Assembly: GCA_963977005.1 (NCBI GenBank)
Contig: CAXBMQ010000003.1
Coordinates: 124,001-188,000, forward strand
DNA: 64,000 nt
Reading direction: 5' to 3'
DNA from: CAXBCP01 sp963977005
GTDB lineage: Bacteria > Pseudomonadota > Alphaproteobacteria > MPNO01 > UBA830
Shown here: positions 28,117-36,318 of the stretch, one piece after another
Position numbering within the stretch: position 1 is the first letter of the stretch
Layout of the letters: each line of letters starts with the position of its first letter
Made by a program: the position numbers and the translations under genes
The notes under the pieces: generated by a model
Database searches by the model: none
Told to the model about the DNA's origin: nothing
The model's input: the letters and a program-made list of their open reading frames with translations, nothing else

Positions 28117-28383
28117 CCGGCCTTTCGGGTGTATGGGGTTGTTTTGCGCGTTTTGCCGATGGCTCGCCACAAGCCCCGTCCCCTTATTCCCCCGGCCTCA
28201 GAGCCGGGGGTCCAGGGAAGGCGGCCAATGATACGGCAAGCGGAGCTGGTTCCCCGGCTCAGGGCCGGGGAAGTGAAACTGGGGGGAGAGCGGGACACAC
28301 CCGGCGATACCGGCCCTTCGGGTACATGGGGTCGTTTTGCGAGTTTCGGCGGTGCCGTCCCTTCGGGTGTATGGGGTTGTTTT
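28117..28383. repeat. Three dispersed copies of a 30-base repeat
   Basis: Copies at 28117-28148, 28310-28341 and 28355-28383 share the core CTTCGGGTGTATGGGGTTGT with few changes (second copy has TACATGGGGTCG). They lie in the same orientation, separated by 161 and 13 bases, with the hairpins between the first two. Confidence 0.65.
28189..28272. repeat. Pair of REP-like hairpins
   Basis: The first hairpin is CCCCCGGC/GCCGGGGG (28189-28196 with 28203-28210), the second TTCCCCGGC/GCCGGGGAA (28250-28258 with 28264-28272). Both are perfect stems with five- or six-base loops and resemble the elements at 27250 and 46524. Confidence 0.65.
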
Positions 28384-28425
28384 CCCTGTTTCGGTTGGCC
28401 CGCCGTCCGGGCGATAAAAGTTATG

Positions 28426-28446
28426 CCCCCGGGCTTGTCCCGGGGG
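28426..28446. repeat. REP-like hairpin
   Basis: CCCCCGGG pairs with CCCGGGGG around a CTTGT loop. It is a third GC-rich palindrome in the same intergenic region. Confidence 0.55.
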
Positions 28447-28553
28447 GCCATGTCCAGCAGTGTCGGGACTTAATCAGGGGACTCCCGGCCGCCCGCCGAT
28501 TCGATCGGTCAGCGGCGGCGGATCGAAACAGCAAAGCGTCGAGAGAGTGCAAC

Positions 28554-30149
28554 ATGGCTTTTAAAAATCTGCGGGACTATCTCGCCCATCTCCAGGACCG
28601 CGATCTGCTGCACGTGGTCGAGGACGAGATCAGCAAGGATACAGAGCTGGTGCCGCTGGTGCGCCTACAGTTCCGCGGCCTGGCGGAAGCGCAGCGCAAG
28701 GCGTTCTGGTTCAAGAACGTGACCGACGCGCGCGGGCGCGCCTTCGATGCCTCGGTGGTGCTGGGCTCGCTCGGCTCGTCGAAGGAAATCTATGCCGCCG
28801 CCCTCGGGGTCGATGCCGACGATATCGGCGCCAAATGGGCGAGCACCCATGGCAAGCCGCTGAACCCGGTCGAGGTCGCGCGCGGCGACGCGCCGGTGAA
28901 GGAATTCGTCTATGCGGGGGATAGCTTCGGCGAGGGGGTCGACCGGTTCCCGCACCTGATCTCGACACCGGGCTTCGATCCGGCGCCGTTCCTGACGGCG
29001 GGCGTGTGGATCACCCGCGATCCGGAAAACGGCGCCTATAACCTCGGCATCTATCGCGGCATGATCAAGGCGCCCGACCGCATCGGCTGCGCGACGGATG
29101 TGTCGACCCAGCACCTCGCCATCCAGTGGGAAAAGGCACGGCGTATGGGCAAACATCTCGAATGCGCGGTGTTCCTCGGCGGGCCGCCCGCGCTGCTACT
29201 GGCGGCGGCGAGCAAGGTGCCTTACGGGGTCGAGGAATACGGCGTCGCCGGCGCGCTTAACGGCGAGGCGATCCCGGTGGTCCCGGCGGAGACCTTCGAC
29301 TGCATGGTCCCGGCCGAGGCCGAGATCGTGATGGAAGGCATCATCCGCACCGATATCCTGGAGCCCGAGGCGCCGTTCGGCGAGGCGAGCGGCTATCTCG
29401 GGCCGCGCAAGATGGAAAAGGTGTTCGAGGTCACGGCGATCACCCACCGGGCCGAGCCGGTCTATCAGGGGATCATCAGCGAGTTCCCGCCGAGCGAAAG
29501 CACGGTGATGCGCAAGGCCGCGTTCGACGCGATCTACCTGCGGCATCTGCGCGATGCCTGCAATATCCCGTCGGTGACGAAGGTCGCGTGTCACGAGATG
29601 GCGAGCTGCAACATGCTGTTCGTCATCCAGCTCGACCGGCCCGAACTGGGCCAGCCGTGGCAGGCGCTGCGCGCGGCGGCGGCGTTCGATGCCTCGCTCG
29701 GCAAGATGTTCATTGCCGTCGATTCCGATGTCGACCCGGATTCCATGGACGCCGTGCTGTGGGCGCTGAGCTACGGCATGCAGCCGCACCGCGACGCCGA
29801 GATCGTCCGCGGCAAGGTGCCGAGGCTCGATCCCTCGATCACCCCGTCGGACAACGCCGCCCAGTTCGCCTATCCGGACGGGCAGGGCGCGTCCGCCATC
29901 CTGATCAACGCGGTGCGCGAACACCCCTACCTGCCGGTGTCGCTGCCGCGCGCCGATTTCATGGACGCGGCGCGGGAGCGCTGGGCGAAGATGGGCCTGC
30001 CCGAGCTCGACCTGAAAGCGCCATGGCACGGCTACCCGCTCTCGGCCTGGACCGAGGAGAACGCCGAGGAAGCGCTGATGGCGATCACGGGCCGGTATTT
30101 CGAGACCGGCGAGAAACTGGCCGGGCGGCGCAAACCGACGGGGGACTGA
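28554..30149 (+). CDS. UbiD-family prenylated-FMN decarboxylase
   Basis: This 531-residue member of the UbiD (3-octaprenyl-4-hydroxybenzoate decarboxylase) family removes or adds carboxyl groups on aromatic or unsaturated acids using prenyl-FMN. The N-terminus MAFKNLRDYLAHLQDRDLL is the usual family start. The central ITRDPENGAYNLGIYRG and ECAVFLGGPPALLLAA segments and the catalytic-region EFPPSESTVMRK are conserved. The ATG at 28554 follows GAGAGAG. The substrate could be a phenolic or heteroaromatic acid. The partner prenyltransferase UbiX is not in the window. It is convergent with the small membrane protein gene. Confidence 0.92.
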   Translation: MAFKNLRDYLAHLQDRDLLHVVEDEISKDTELVPLVRLQFRGLAEAQRKAFWFKNVTDARGRAFDASVVLGSLGSSKEIYAAALGVDADDIGAKWASTHGKPLNPVEVARGDAPVKEFVYAGDSFGEGVDRFPHLISTPGFDPAPFLTAGVWITRDPENGAYNLGIYRGMIKAPDRIGCATDVSTQHLAIQWEKARRMGKHLECAVFLGGPPALLLAAASKVPYGVEEYGVAGALNGEAIPVVPAETFDCMVPAEAEIVMEGIIRTDILEPEAPFGEASGYLGPRKMEKVFEVTAITHRAEPVYQGIISEFPPSESTVMRKAAFDAIYLRHLRDACNIPSVTKVACHEMASCNMLFVIQLDRPELGQPWQALRAAAAFDASLGKMFIAVDSDVDPDSMDAVLWALSYGMQPHRDAEIVRGKVPRLDPSITPSDNAAQFAYPDGQGASAILINAVREHPYLPVSLPRADFMDAARERWAKMGLPELDLKAPWHGYPLSAWTEENAEEALMAITGRYFETGEKLAGRRKPTGD

Positions 30150-30186
30150 TTGGAGAGCATAGAGGGAGACGAAAGGCGCGGTGGTG

Positions 30187-30573
30187 TCAGTGGTCGCTGG
30201 CCGGTCCGGTTGTCCTGAAGGCGACGAGGGCGAACAGGATCATGCCGAGAATGACCAGGATCGACCCGATGGCCGCCGCCGGTTCGGCGCCGGGGTGGCC
30301 GCCATAGAGCGCGATCAGGCCCGCGTTCATCACGACGACGCCGATGCCGGAGGACCAGAGATGCGCGGCTGCAAGGCGGGAACGGCCCGCTTCCGGGTGG
30401 CTCCTGTAGAACAGCCCGAACAGCATCATCGAGGCCCAGCCGACCAGGTTGATATGGGCATGGGCCGGGCGCTGGGTGTGGTCGCCCGAAATCGCCATGA
30501 CGAGGCCGAGCGCCATGCCGATGAGCCCGAAGAGGACCGCGATCCTGATGAATGTGCCGGAGATGTTTTTCAT
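30187..30573 (-). CDS. Small four-helix membrane protein with HAHxNLVGW motif
   Basis: This 128-residue inner-membrane protein has four hydrophobic helices (about residues 8-28, 40-58, 70-90 and 98-120). The HAHINLVGWASMMLFG segment (residues 38-53) resembles the haem-ligand helix of haem-copper oxidase subunit I, and homologues are often annotated as oxidase-like or hypothetical. The start at 30573 has an AGAAGG site. It is divergent from the LysR gene, whose product might regulate it. Function is unknown. Confidence 0.75.
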   Translation of the reverse strand: MKNISGTFIRIAVLFGLIGMALGLVMAISGDHTQRPAHAHINLVGWASMMLFGLFYRSHPEAGRSRLAAAHLWSSGIGVVVMNAGLIALYGGHPGAEPAAAIGSILVILGMILFALVAFRTTGPASDH

Positions 30574-30707
30574 GATGTGCCTTCTGTAGCTGGTGAGGTG
30601 GCCGCGCGATCGGACGCCTCCGGGCGTTTCCCGGCGATCGCACCGATCTTGGCGGGCACCATATGAGTTCTGGATTCCGGGACACAGATGAAAAATTGGG
30701 TCATACA

Positions 30708-30724
30708 ATCCCGAAATACGGGAT
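30708..30724. promoter_or_regulatory. Inverted repeat before the LysR gene
   Basis: ATCCCG-AAATA-CGGGAT is a perfect 6-bp dyad ending seven bases before the LysR ATG, in the divergent promoter region. It is a plausible autoregulatory operator, though it is not a canonical T-N11-A LysR box. Confidence 0.4.
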
Positions 30725-30730
30725 ATTGGA

Positions 30731-31612
30731 ATGAACGAAGTACAGGCCTTCCGGACCTTCGCCGAAGTCGCGCGCCAGGGCAGCTTTGCCGCCGCGGCGC
30801 GGTCGCTCGGCATGTCCACCACGTCCGTCAGCCGGATCATCCGCGAGCTTGAGGACTGGCTCGGTACGCCGGTATTGCGCCGCACGCCGCGGGCGGTCGC
30901 GCTGACCGATCCCGGCGAGCAACTGCTCGAACGCTGTGCCGATATCGTCGGCGCGGTGGAGCAGATTCGGGACAACGCGCAGCAATGGCTCGATGTGCCG
31001 ACCGGCAATCTCCGGGTCGCCGCCGCCCCTTTTCCCGCGCGGCGGCGTATCGCGCCGGTCCTGCCGACGTTCTTTGGCCGCTACCCGGATGTGCGGATCG
31101 AGCTGTTGCTGGATGACAGCCCCGCCGACATCGTCGCCGAGGGGATCGACGTCGCCGTCCGCTTCGGACAGCTCGAGAACAGCTCGCTCAAGGCGCGCAA
31201 ATGCGGCGAGATCCGCCTCGTGCTTGCGGCGAGCCCGGCCTTTATCGGGACCCACGGCATACCGTCCTCGCTCGACAACGTGCCGTCCTATCCGTGCCTG
31301 GTGGATTCTGTGGCGCATTACGGCCGGCGCTGACCGATCGGGCGGCGCATCAATGTCAGCGGCCCGGTGATCGCCAATGACGGCGATTTCATCCGCCAGA
31401 TGACGGTCGAGGGAATGGGGATTTCCCTGTTGCCGGAATTTTTCGTCGAGGACGACATTGCCGCCGGCCGGCTGGTCGAGCTGTTTCCCGGCGAGATCAA
31501 CGAGGTCTACGGCATGTATTGCATCTACCAGTCGACCGGCCGCATCACCGCCGCCGCCCGGGCCTTTATCGATTTCATGGTGGAACAGTTCACGCCCGGT
31601 GCCGCGCCATGA
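30731..31612 (+). pseudogene. LysR-family transcriptional regulator interrupted by in-frame TGA
   Basis: The reading frame from 30731 to 31612 would encode a normal LysR regulator of about 293 residues. A winged helix lies at residues 3-62 (VARQGSFAAAARSLGMSTTS) and an effector domain follows. At 31331-31333 a TGA replaces codon 201. The frame then continues without a shift through GRRINVSGPVIANDGDFIRQ to a normal C-terminus. The expected residue is probably tryptophan (TGG to TGA is one base). Neither a cysteine site nor a compact SECIS hairpin is evident, so a nonsense mutation or sequencing error is most likely. If translation stops, the product is a 200-residue fragment with its DNA-binding domain intact. 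Confidence 0.8.
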
Positions 31613-31623
31613 GGGCGCAGGGG

Positions 31624-32142
31624 CTAGAGCTCTTTCGCGTCGATCAGCACGAAGGCGATCCGGCACGGCTCGGTGCCGCGATTGGCCCAGGCGTGGTTGG
31701 TCCCGCGCTGGACGACGACGTCGCCAGCGGTCAGGTGGACCTCGTCTTCGTCGACCAGCATGTCGATCTCGCCCGAGATGACGATGGCGTAATCGACGCT
31801 GCGGGTCCGGTGCATGCCGGGGTGGCGCACCGGTCCGCCGCTGTCGGGATCGAGGCCGAGTTCGCGTTTCATGTCCTCGTTGCTGACGCTGTCGTCGTCG
31901 GGCGTGAACTCGACGATGCGGAATACCGAGCCGCCATCGGGCGGGGCGACGCCGATCTCCCGGTCCGCCTTGTCCACGTCGCCGGCATTGTCGGCCGGGG
32001 TGGCGTCTTCGGTCCAGAGCAGGGTGGAGGTCAGGCCGTTTGCGGCGCGGACGCGGACGTTCTCGGCGATGCTGTCGCGGGCGATAATAGCGGCGCCGTC
32101 TTCGTTGTGGCCGGTGACGACCCGCCGGATTTTGCTTCCCAT
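31624..32142 (-). CDS. Cupin-domain protein
   Basis: The product has 172 residues with a single cupin barrel in the C-terminal half. The metal-binding motif region reads HPGMHRTRSVDYAIVISGEI (about residues 107-126) and then GDVVVQRGTNHAWANRG. The first motif has an atypical H-x3-R pattern, so metal binding may be altered. Homologues are found beside oxidative catabolic genes, but no reaction can be assigned. The ATG at 32142 has a GGGAG site; an earlier ATG 27 bases upstream is possible. It is convergent with the LysR gene and divergent from the selenoprotein operon. Confidence 0.82.
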   Translation of the reverse strand: MGSKIRRVVTGHNEDGAAIIARDSIAENVRVRAANGLTSTLLWTEDATPADNAGDVDKADREIGVAPPDGGSVFRIVEFTPDDDSVSNEDMKRELGLDPDSGGPVRHPGMHRTRSVDYAIVISGEIDMLVDEDEVHLTAGDVVVQRGTNHAWANRGTEPCRIAFVLIDAKEL

Positions 32143-32261
32143 CGTATGCTCCCGTGTTTTCCGCATCATACGGGTTCCCGTCGCGCCGCGCGATGGGGCG
32201 CGCCGTTGACAGGCCGCGCCGTTTCCCGTGTCATTGACGGCTCATCTTCTGAGGGAAGACC

Positions 32262-33374
32262 ATGACAGAATTTAATTACGACGATGCCCCGTTTGCCGTC
32301 CGCAGCGACATCACGGATGCGCACCGGGCCGCCTGGAACCGCCTGTCCTCTCCGGGGACATGGCTTGCCGCCGCGACCCGGGTGGCGATCATTGCCGAGG
32401 TGCGGAACGCGAAGGGATGTGCCCTGTGCGAAGCGCGGAAAGAGGCGCTGTCGCCCTATGGCGTGGACGGCACGCATGACAGCCTGGGCGACCTGCCGGA
32501 AAACATCGTGGAGGTCGTTCATCGCGTCGTGTCGGACCCCGCCCGGCTGGTGCGGAAATGGTACGACGACTGCCTCGCGAGCGGGCTGACCGAAGAAGAA
32601 TATGTCGAGATCATCGGCATTGTCTGCTCGACGGTCTCGATCGATACCTTTGCCCATGCCGCCGGTTTACCCCTGCGTGAATTGCCGTCGCCGAAGCCCG
32701 GCGAACCGACGCGTATCCGGCCGCATAATGCGAAGCCGGGCGGGGCCTGGGTGCCGTGGATCGGCCGCGACGACGCCGAGGGCGACGATATCCCGCGCTT
32801 CGGCCCGCCGGGCTCGAACATCCGCCGCGCGCTCAGCCTGGTGCCCGCGGAGGCGCACGGTTTCATGGAGATGAACGAGGCGCAGTATCTCACCGGGGTG
32901 CAGATGCGCGATTTTTCGACCGACTACCGCGCCATCAGCCGGATGCAGATCGAGCTGGTGGCGGGGCGGGTCTCGGCCATCAATCAATGTGCGTATTGAA
33001 CGACCAGCCATACGGCACTGCTCCGTGCGAGCAGCCAGCACAGCGAAACGGACATCGATCTCAACGTCATTATCGGCGAGGCCAGCGGCGATGGCGGGAT
33101 TCCCCATGGCGAGATTCTCGCCGCCTTTGCCGAGGCGGTGGTCGGCGATGACCCTGCGGCCCTGGGGGAAGCGCGGGCGGCGCTGATCGCGGCGATGGGG
33201 ACGGAGGCGATGGTCGATGCCAGCGCCGTCGCGGCGATGTTCAATGCGATCGACCGGGTTGCCGATTCAACCGGCTGCCCGATCGACGAGGACCGGCTCG
33301 AACCGACGGCGGATTTCCGGGAATCGCTGGGCATCTCGGCGTTTCCGTCGGGCCGGGGCGGAGGAGGAAGCTAA
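32262..33374 (+). CDS. AhpD/CMD-family selenoprotein (in-frame TGA read as selenocysteine)
   Basis: The frame runs from ATG 32262 to TAA 33372-33374 and contains one TGA at 32997-32999. Residues 231-250 form the complete AhpD signature E-x11-C-x2-[TGA]-x3-H: E231, C243, TGA codon 246, H250. The TGA therefore occupies the second redox cysteine. After it the frame stays open and codon-biased for 124 residues (TTSHTALLRASSQHSE and onward). A hairpin starts 14-18 bases after the TGA. Reading TGA as selenocysteine gives 370 residues; stopping there gives a 245-residue fragment lacking the active-site histidine. A second CxxC (C53-C56, KGCALCEARK) lies in the N-terminal part. The next gene begins one base after the TAA. 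The likely role is a thiol/selenol peroxidase or reductase, or a redox-active CMD enzyme. Confidence 0.85.
32997..33036 (+). promoter_or_regulatory. SECIS-like hairpin directly after the TGA codon
   Basis: After the TGA (32997-32999) the RNA can form CTGCTC (33018-33023) paired with GAGCAG (33029-33034), loop CGUGC. It is extended by GG/CC (33014-33015 with 33035-33036) beyond a two-base CA bulge. The loop begins 24 bases after the TGA and has a G in its second position. Both features fit the bacterial SECIS rule (loop 16-37 bases after UGA, G in the first two loop positions). Function is predicted, not shown. Confidence 0.65.
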
Positions 33375-33375
33375 T

Positions 33376-34443
33376 ATGGATCTGTCACTGTTCTACCTGC
33401 CGACGTGGCGCGACGGCTACGGCATGTCGCTGACGCGGTATTACGAGGAACTGACCGAAAGCGTGAAGCTTGCCGACAGTCTCGGCTGGACGCGGGTGAT
33501 GACGACCGAGCACCACTTCCACTATTACGGCGGGGCGGTGCCGAACCCGGCGATTGTCCTCGCCGCCTGGGCGCGCGAGACGAAGACCATCCGCCTCGCG
33601 CCCGCGGTGTCGCTGATGCAGTTGCGCGACCCGCTCAAAGTGGCCGAGGACTATGCGCTGGTCGATCACCTGTCCGGCGGCCGCGCCGATATGGGCGTCG
33701 CCAAGGGTTTCGTGCCGCACGAGTTCGATGCGTTTCACATCGACCAGGCGGAGGTACCGGAGCGGATCGCCGAAGGGCTCGATATCTGCCGGAAATTCTG
33801 GGCCGGCGAGCCGTTCGCCCATGCGGGGAAGTTCTTCGGTTTCGACAAGCTCGATCCGTGGCCGCCGGCGGTGAACGGCGCCCTGCCGATCTGGAACGCG
33901 GCGTCCAATTCGAAGGACAGTTTCATCAACGCCGCCGACCAGGGCTTTCACCTGATGATGAACCACTACCCGATGAGCGCGGACTCGGTGGCGGAAAAGT
34001 TCGCCTGGTACTGCGAGCGCTGGGAACAGGCCGGGCGCAGGACGGCGGACCGCAAATCCATGATCGCCTTCATGACCCATATCGCCGATACCGAGGAACA
34101 GGCCATCGAGGAAGCCAAAGCCGCGCTGCAGGAACATGCCGGCGCGTTCGGCAAGGTGATGCGCGGCGAACAATGGGATACCGACTGGGCGGGCGATATC
34201 TCCGTCCTGCTGCACATGTGCGAGGACGACGACTGGCGCGATGTTTTCCGCCGCCGCACGTTGATCTGTTCGCCCGAACAGGCCGCCGAGCGCATCCGGC
34301 GTTACCTCGATATGGGCTTTACCGAGATCTCCTTCATCACCCGCTATGCCGGGATCACCAACGAACAGAACATGACGACGATCCGCCGCATTTCCGAGGA
34401 GGTCCTGCCGATGCTGGGCCTCAGCGCGGATGCCGCGGAATAA
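33376..34443 (+). CDS. LLM-class flavin-dependent monooxygenase (luciferase-like)
   Basis: This 355-residue TIM-barrel protein belongs to the bacterial luciferase family, using reduced FMN or F420 to oxygenate a substrate. Conserved features are the opening strand DLSLFYLPTWRDG, the TEHHFHYYGG segment (about residues 49-58), DHLSGGRADMGVAKGF (about 96-111) and a C-terminal GFTEISF strand. The EHHF motif is typical of the group with hydrocarbon or aromatic substrates. The ATG at 33376 lies one base after the selenoprotein stop, with GGAGGAGG upstream, so the two are translationally coupled. Confidence 0.92.
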   Translation: MDLSLFYLPTWRDGYGMSLTRYYEELTESVKLADSLGWTRVMTTEHHFHYYGGAVPNPAIVLAAWARETKTIRLAPAVSLMQLRDPLKVAEDYALVDHLSGGRADMGVAKGFVPHEFDAFHIDQAEVPERIAEGLDICRKFWAGEPFAHAGKFFGFDKLDPWPPAVNGALPIWNAASNSKDSFINAADQGFHLMMNHYPMSADSVAEKFAWYCERWEQAGRRTADRKSMIAFMTHIADTEEQAIEEAKAALQEHAGAFGKVMRGEQWDTDWAGDISVLLHMCEDDDWRDVFRRRTLICSPEQAAERIRRYLDMGFTEISFITRYAGITNEQNMTTIRRISEEVLPMLGLSADAAE

Positions 34444-34462
34444 CACCCGAAAGGAAACGACA

Positions 34463-35005
34463 ATGACCCGTATGAGGATTCTCGGCCGCGACGACATGAA
34501 CGACGAGCAGGGCGCGCTCTATGACCAGATCGGCGAGGAAGGCGGCCCGCGGGAGGGACCCTATTGGGCGTATATCCGCCATCCGTCGCTGATGCGCCTG
34601 TGCCAGGATGTCGGCAACTGGTTTCGCCAGTCGGCGCTGAGCGGGCGGGAGCGCCAGATCGCAGTGCTGGCGGTGGTCCGGTTCTGGGACGCGGAATATC
34701 CCTGGGCCGTGCAGGTACGCGCCTCGCTCGCCGCCGGTGTCACGCAGGATGAGGTCGACGCGATCAACGCGCGCCGCGATCCCGGCCTCACCGATGCGCG
34801 CGAAAAAATGGCGCTCGAGGTTGCGACGCAGCTGCTGAACAGCCACCGGCTGACCGACGCGACCTATGCCGAGGCGGAAAAGCTGTTCGGCGAGGAAGAC
34901 CTCGTCTCGCTGATCGGCGTGACCGGCTATTTCGGCATGGTGGCGACCACGGCGAATGCCATCGACGCCACCCCGCCGGACGACGCGCCGGCGCGGCTGG
35001 TCTAG
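34463..35005 (+). CDS. Carboxymuconolactone decarboxylase family protein, cysteine-less
   Basis: This 180-residue CMD-fold protein has the helix SGRERQIAVLAVVRFWDAEYPW, which aligns with the AhpD signature but lacks both cysteines (WDAEYPWAVQ). It is therefore not a thiol peroxidase. It lies 19 bases after the LLM monooxygenase with an AAAGGAAA site and closes a three-gene operon that starts with the Sec-containing paralogue. The pairing of an active (Sec) and a redox-dead CMD protein with a flavin monooxygenase suggests a dedicated catabolic step. Confidence 0.88.
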   Translation: MTRMRILGRDDMNDEQGALYDQIGEEGGPREGPYWAYIRHPSLMRLCQDVGNWFRQSALSGRERQIAVLAVVRFWDAEYPWAVQVRASLAAGVTQDEVDAINARRDPGLTDAREKMALEVATQLLNSHRLTDATYAEAEKLFGEEDLVSLIGVTGYFGMVATTANAIDATPPDDAPARLV

Positions 35006-35017
35006 GCGCCGGGACGG

Positions 35018-36214
35018 CTAGCCGCAGAACGGACAGCCATAGGCGAACTCGACGCTGGCGCGCTCCTGTGGCGGCGGGGTCTGCTCGCTGCGGCCTTTGA
35101 CGACAAGCTCGCCGTCGATCATCACGGCGGAGACGCCGGGCAGGTCGCCATGCTCGATCGCTTCGGTCAGCGTGGTGCCGGCGGATCCGTCGATCCGCCC
35201 GGCGATGACGATATCGGCCGGCATGCCGGGCTTGAGGATGCCGGTCTCCAGTCCGTGCGCCCTGGCCGTGTTGCCGGTCGCCACCGCGATCACCTCGCCC
35301 GCGCTCAGCCCGCAGACCGAGGAGAGAAAGATCATGTTGCGCAGCATGCCGCGCGCCAGCACCCCGGTCCCGCCCGGCGTATCGGTACCGAGGGTCAGCC
35401 GGTCCAGCCGGCCCGCCCTGATCAGGCGCTCGACGGCGCGGATCGCGGAGCGGTAATTGCCCGACGAGCATATCTCCAGTGCGAACTCGGTATTGTCGAC
35501 CATCGCGTCGAGGTCTTCGTCCGGCATCGGGATCGGGCCGCCCGAAATATGCGCCGCGATATCGGGCTGCAGCCAGGACAGCGTCTCGTAGCCGCAGACC
35601 GCGTTGGAGCCCGAGCGCGATACCCCGCCGGTGTGAACCTTCACCCGCAGGCCACGCTCATGGCACCAGCGCACGTAACGCTGGGCCTCTTCCTTGTTCT
35701 CGGGCGCCAGCGGGTAGAACAGGAACTTGGTGAGGATGGTGCCGGCGGCGGCGACCTTGTCGAAATCGTCCTCGGTCATGCCGGGCACCATCAGCAGCGT
35801 GCCGGCATGGACCTTGGCGCCGCTCCAGCGGATGCGCCCGGTGGTCGCCTTGGCAAGCAGCGCCAGCGAGGTCATCAGTTCCGGCGTCAGGTTGTTGTAG
35901 TCGAGCCCGGGCAGGTGCAGTTCGCCGGCCGAGACCATGGACGTGGTGCCGCCATGCACGTAATTGCCGATCCAGCCGATGGTGTCCTGCGTCGGGGTCC
36001 ATTCGCCGAAAACCGGGTGAATGTGCCCGTCGACGATGCCGGGCAGCACGGCGTTGCCCTTGGCGTCGATCGTCCGGTCAGCCTGCACATCGGCCGCCGG
36101 GTTCAGTTCGGCGATACGATCCCCCTCGACCAGCAGAGAGGTCACGTCGCCGACCGGGTCGGCAAGCTCGCCCGTGAAGAACTCGCCGATATTGGTGATC
36201 AGTGTCCGCGCCAT
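35018..36214 (-). CDS. Enamidase-like metal-dependent amidohydrolase
   Basis: The product is an amidohydrolase of 398 residues. The metal-binding GIVDGHIHPVFG motif is near residues 58-69. Further conserved parts are HGGTTSMVSAGE, KVHTGG, AAHISGGPIPM and the C-terminal ATGNTARAHGLETG with PADIVI. From memory this pattern follows clostridial enamidase, which opens 6-oxo-1,4,5,6-tetrahydronicotinate in nicotinate fermentation. The last residues end in GCPFCG, an extra CxxC not expected in the family. The ATG at 36214 has a GGGAG site. It is convergent with the selenoprotein operon and divergent from a CobW-like GTPase. A cyclic amide or enamide substrate is inferred. Confidence 0.82.
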   Translation of the reverse strand: MARTLITNIGEFFTGELADPVGDVTSLLVEGDRIAELNPAADVQADRTIDAKGNAVLPGIVDGHIHPVFGEWTPTQDTIGWIGNYVHGGTTSMVSAGELHLPGLDYNNLTPELMTSLALLAKATTGRIRWSGAKVHAGTLLMVPGMTEDDFDKVAAAGTILTKFLFYPLAPENKEEAQRYVRWCHERGLRVKVHTGGVSRSGSNAVCGYETLSWLQPDIAAHISGGPIPMPDEDLDAMVDNTEFALEICSSGNYRSAIRAVERLIRAGRLDRLTLGTDTPGGTGVLARGMLRNMIFLSSVCGLSAGEVIAVATGNTARAHGLETGILKPGMPADIVIAGRIDGSAGTTLTEAIEHGDLPGVSAVMIDGELVVKGRSEQTPPPQERASVEFAYGCPFCG

Positions 36215-36318
36215 TTCCCGCTCCCGGTTCCTGTCCTGTGAACCCATACGCTAATGCCGATTGCCGCGGGCGACAAATCCGGATGACAGGCGCATCGGAT
36301 TGGGCCACTTTGGCGGCC

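Larger units (their letters stand above)
27851..28553. other. Repeat-rich intergenic region without a gene
   Basis: About 700 bases separate the GFA gene from the UbiD gene. They contain three GC-rich hairpins of REP type and three imperfect copies of a roughly 30-base sequence. Open frames that cross it extend upstream of the UbiD start but carry no protein signature. No conserved gene is visible. Confidence 0.6.

Noticed and set aside
28117..28383. CRISPR array from the three short repeats.
   Set aside because: Spacing is uneven (161 and 13 bases), copies are imperfect and no cas genes are present.
28053..28553. Extended N-terminus of the UbiD protein.
   Set aside because: The open frame reads through repeats and hairpins; homologues begin at the ATG at 28554.
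31331..31333. LysR TGA as a second selenocysteine codon.
   Set aside because: The family has no cysteine at this place, Trp is the likely residue, and I see no compact hairpin with a suitable loop just downstream.
32262..32999. Reading the AhpD-like gene as a complete 245-residue protein ending at TGA.
   Set aside because: It would end two residues after the first redox cysteine and lose the histidine, while the same frame continues with conserved family sequence to the next gene.
30731..33374. UGA reassigned to tryptophan in this genome.
   Set aside because: TGA is used as the normal stop in many intact genes here (for example the ATGA overlaps in the Liv operon), and TGG is used for Trp throughout.
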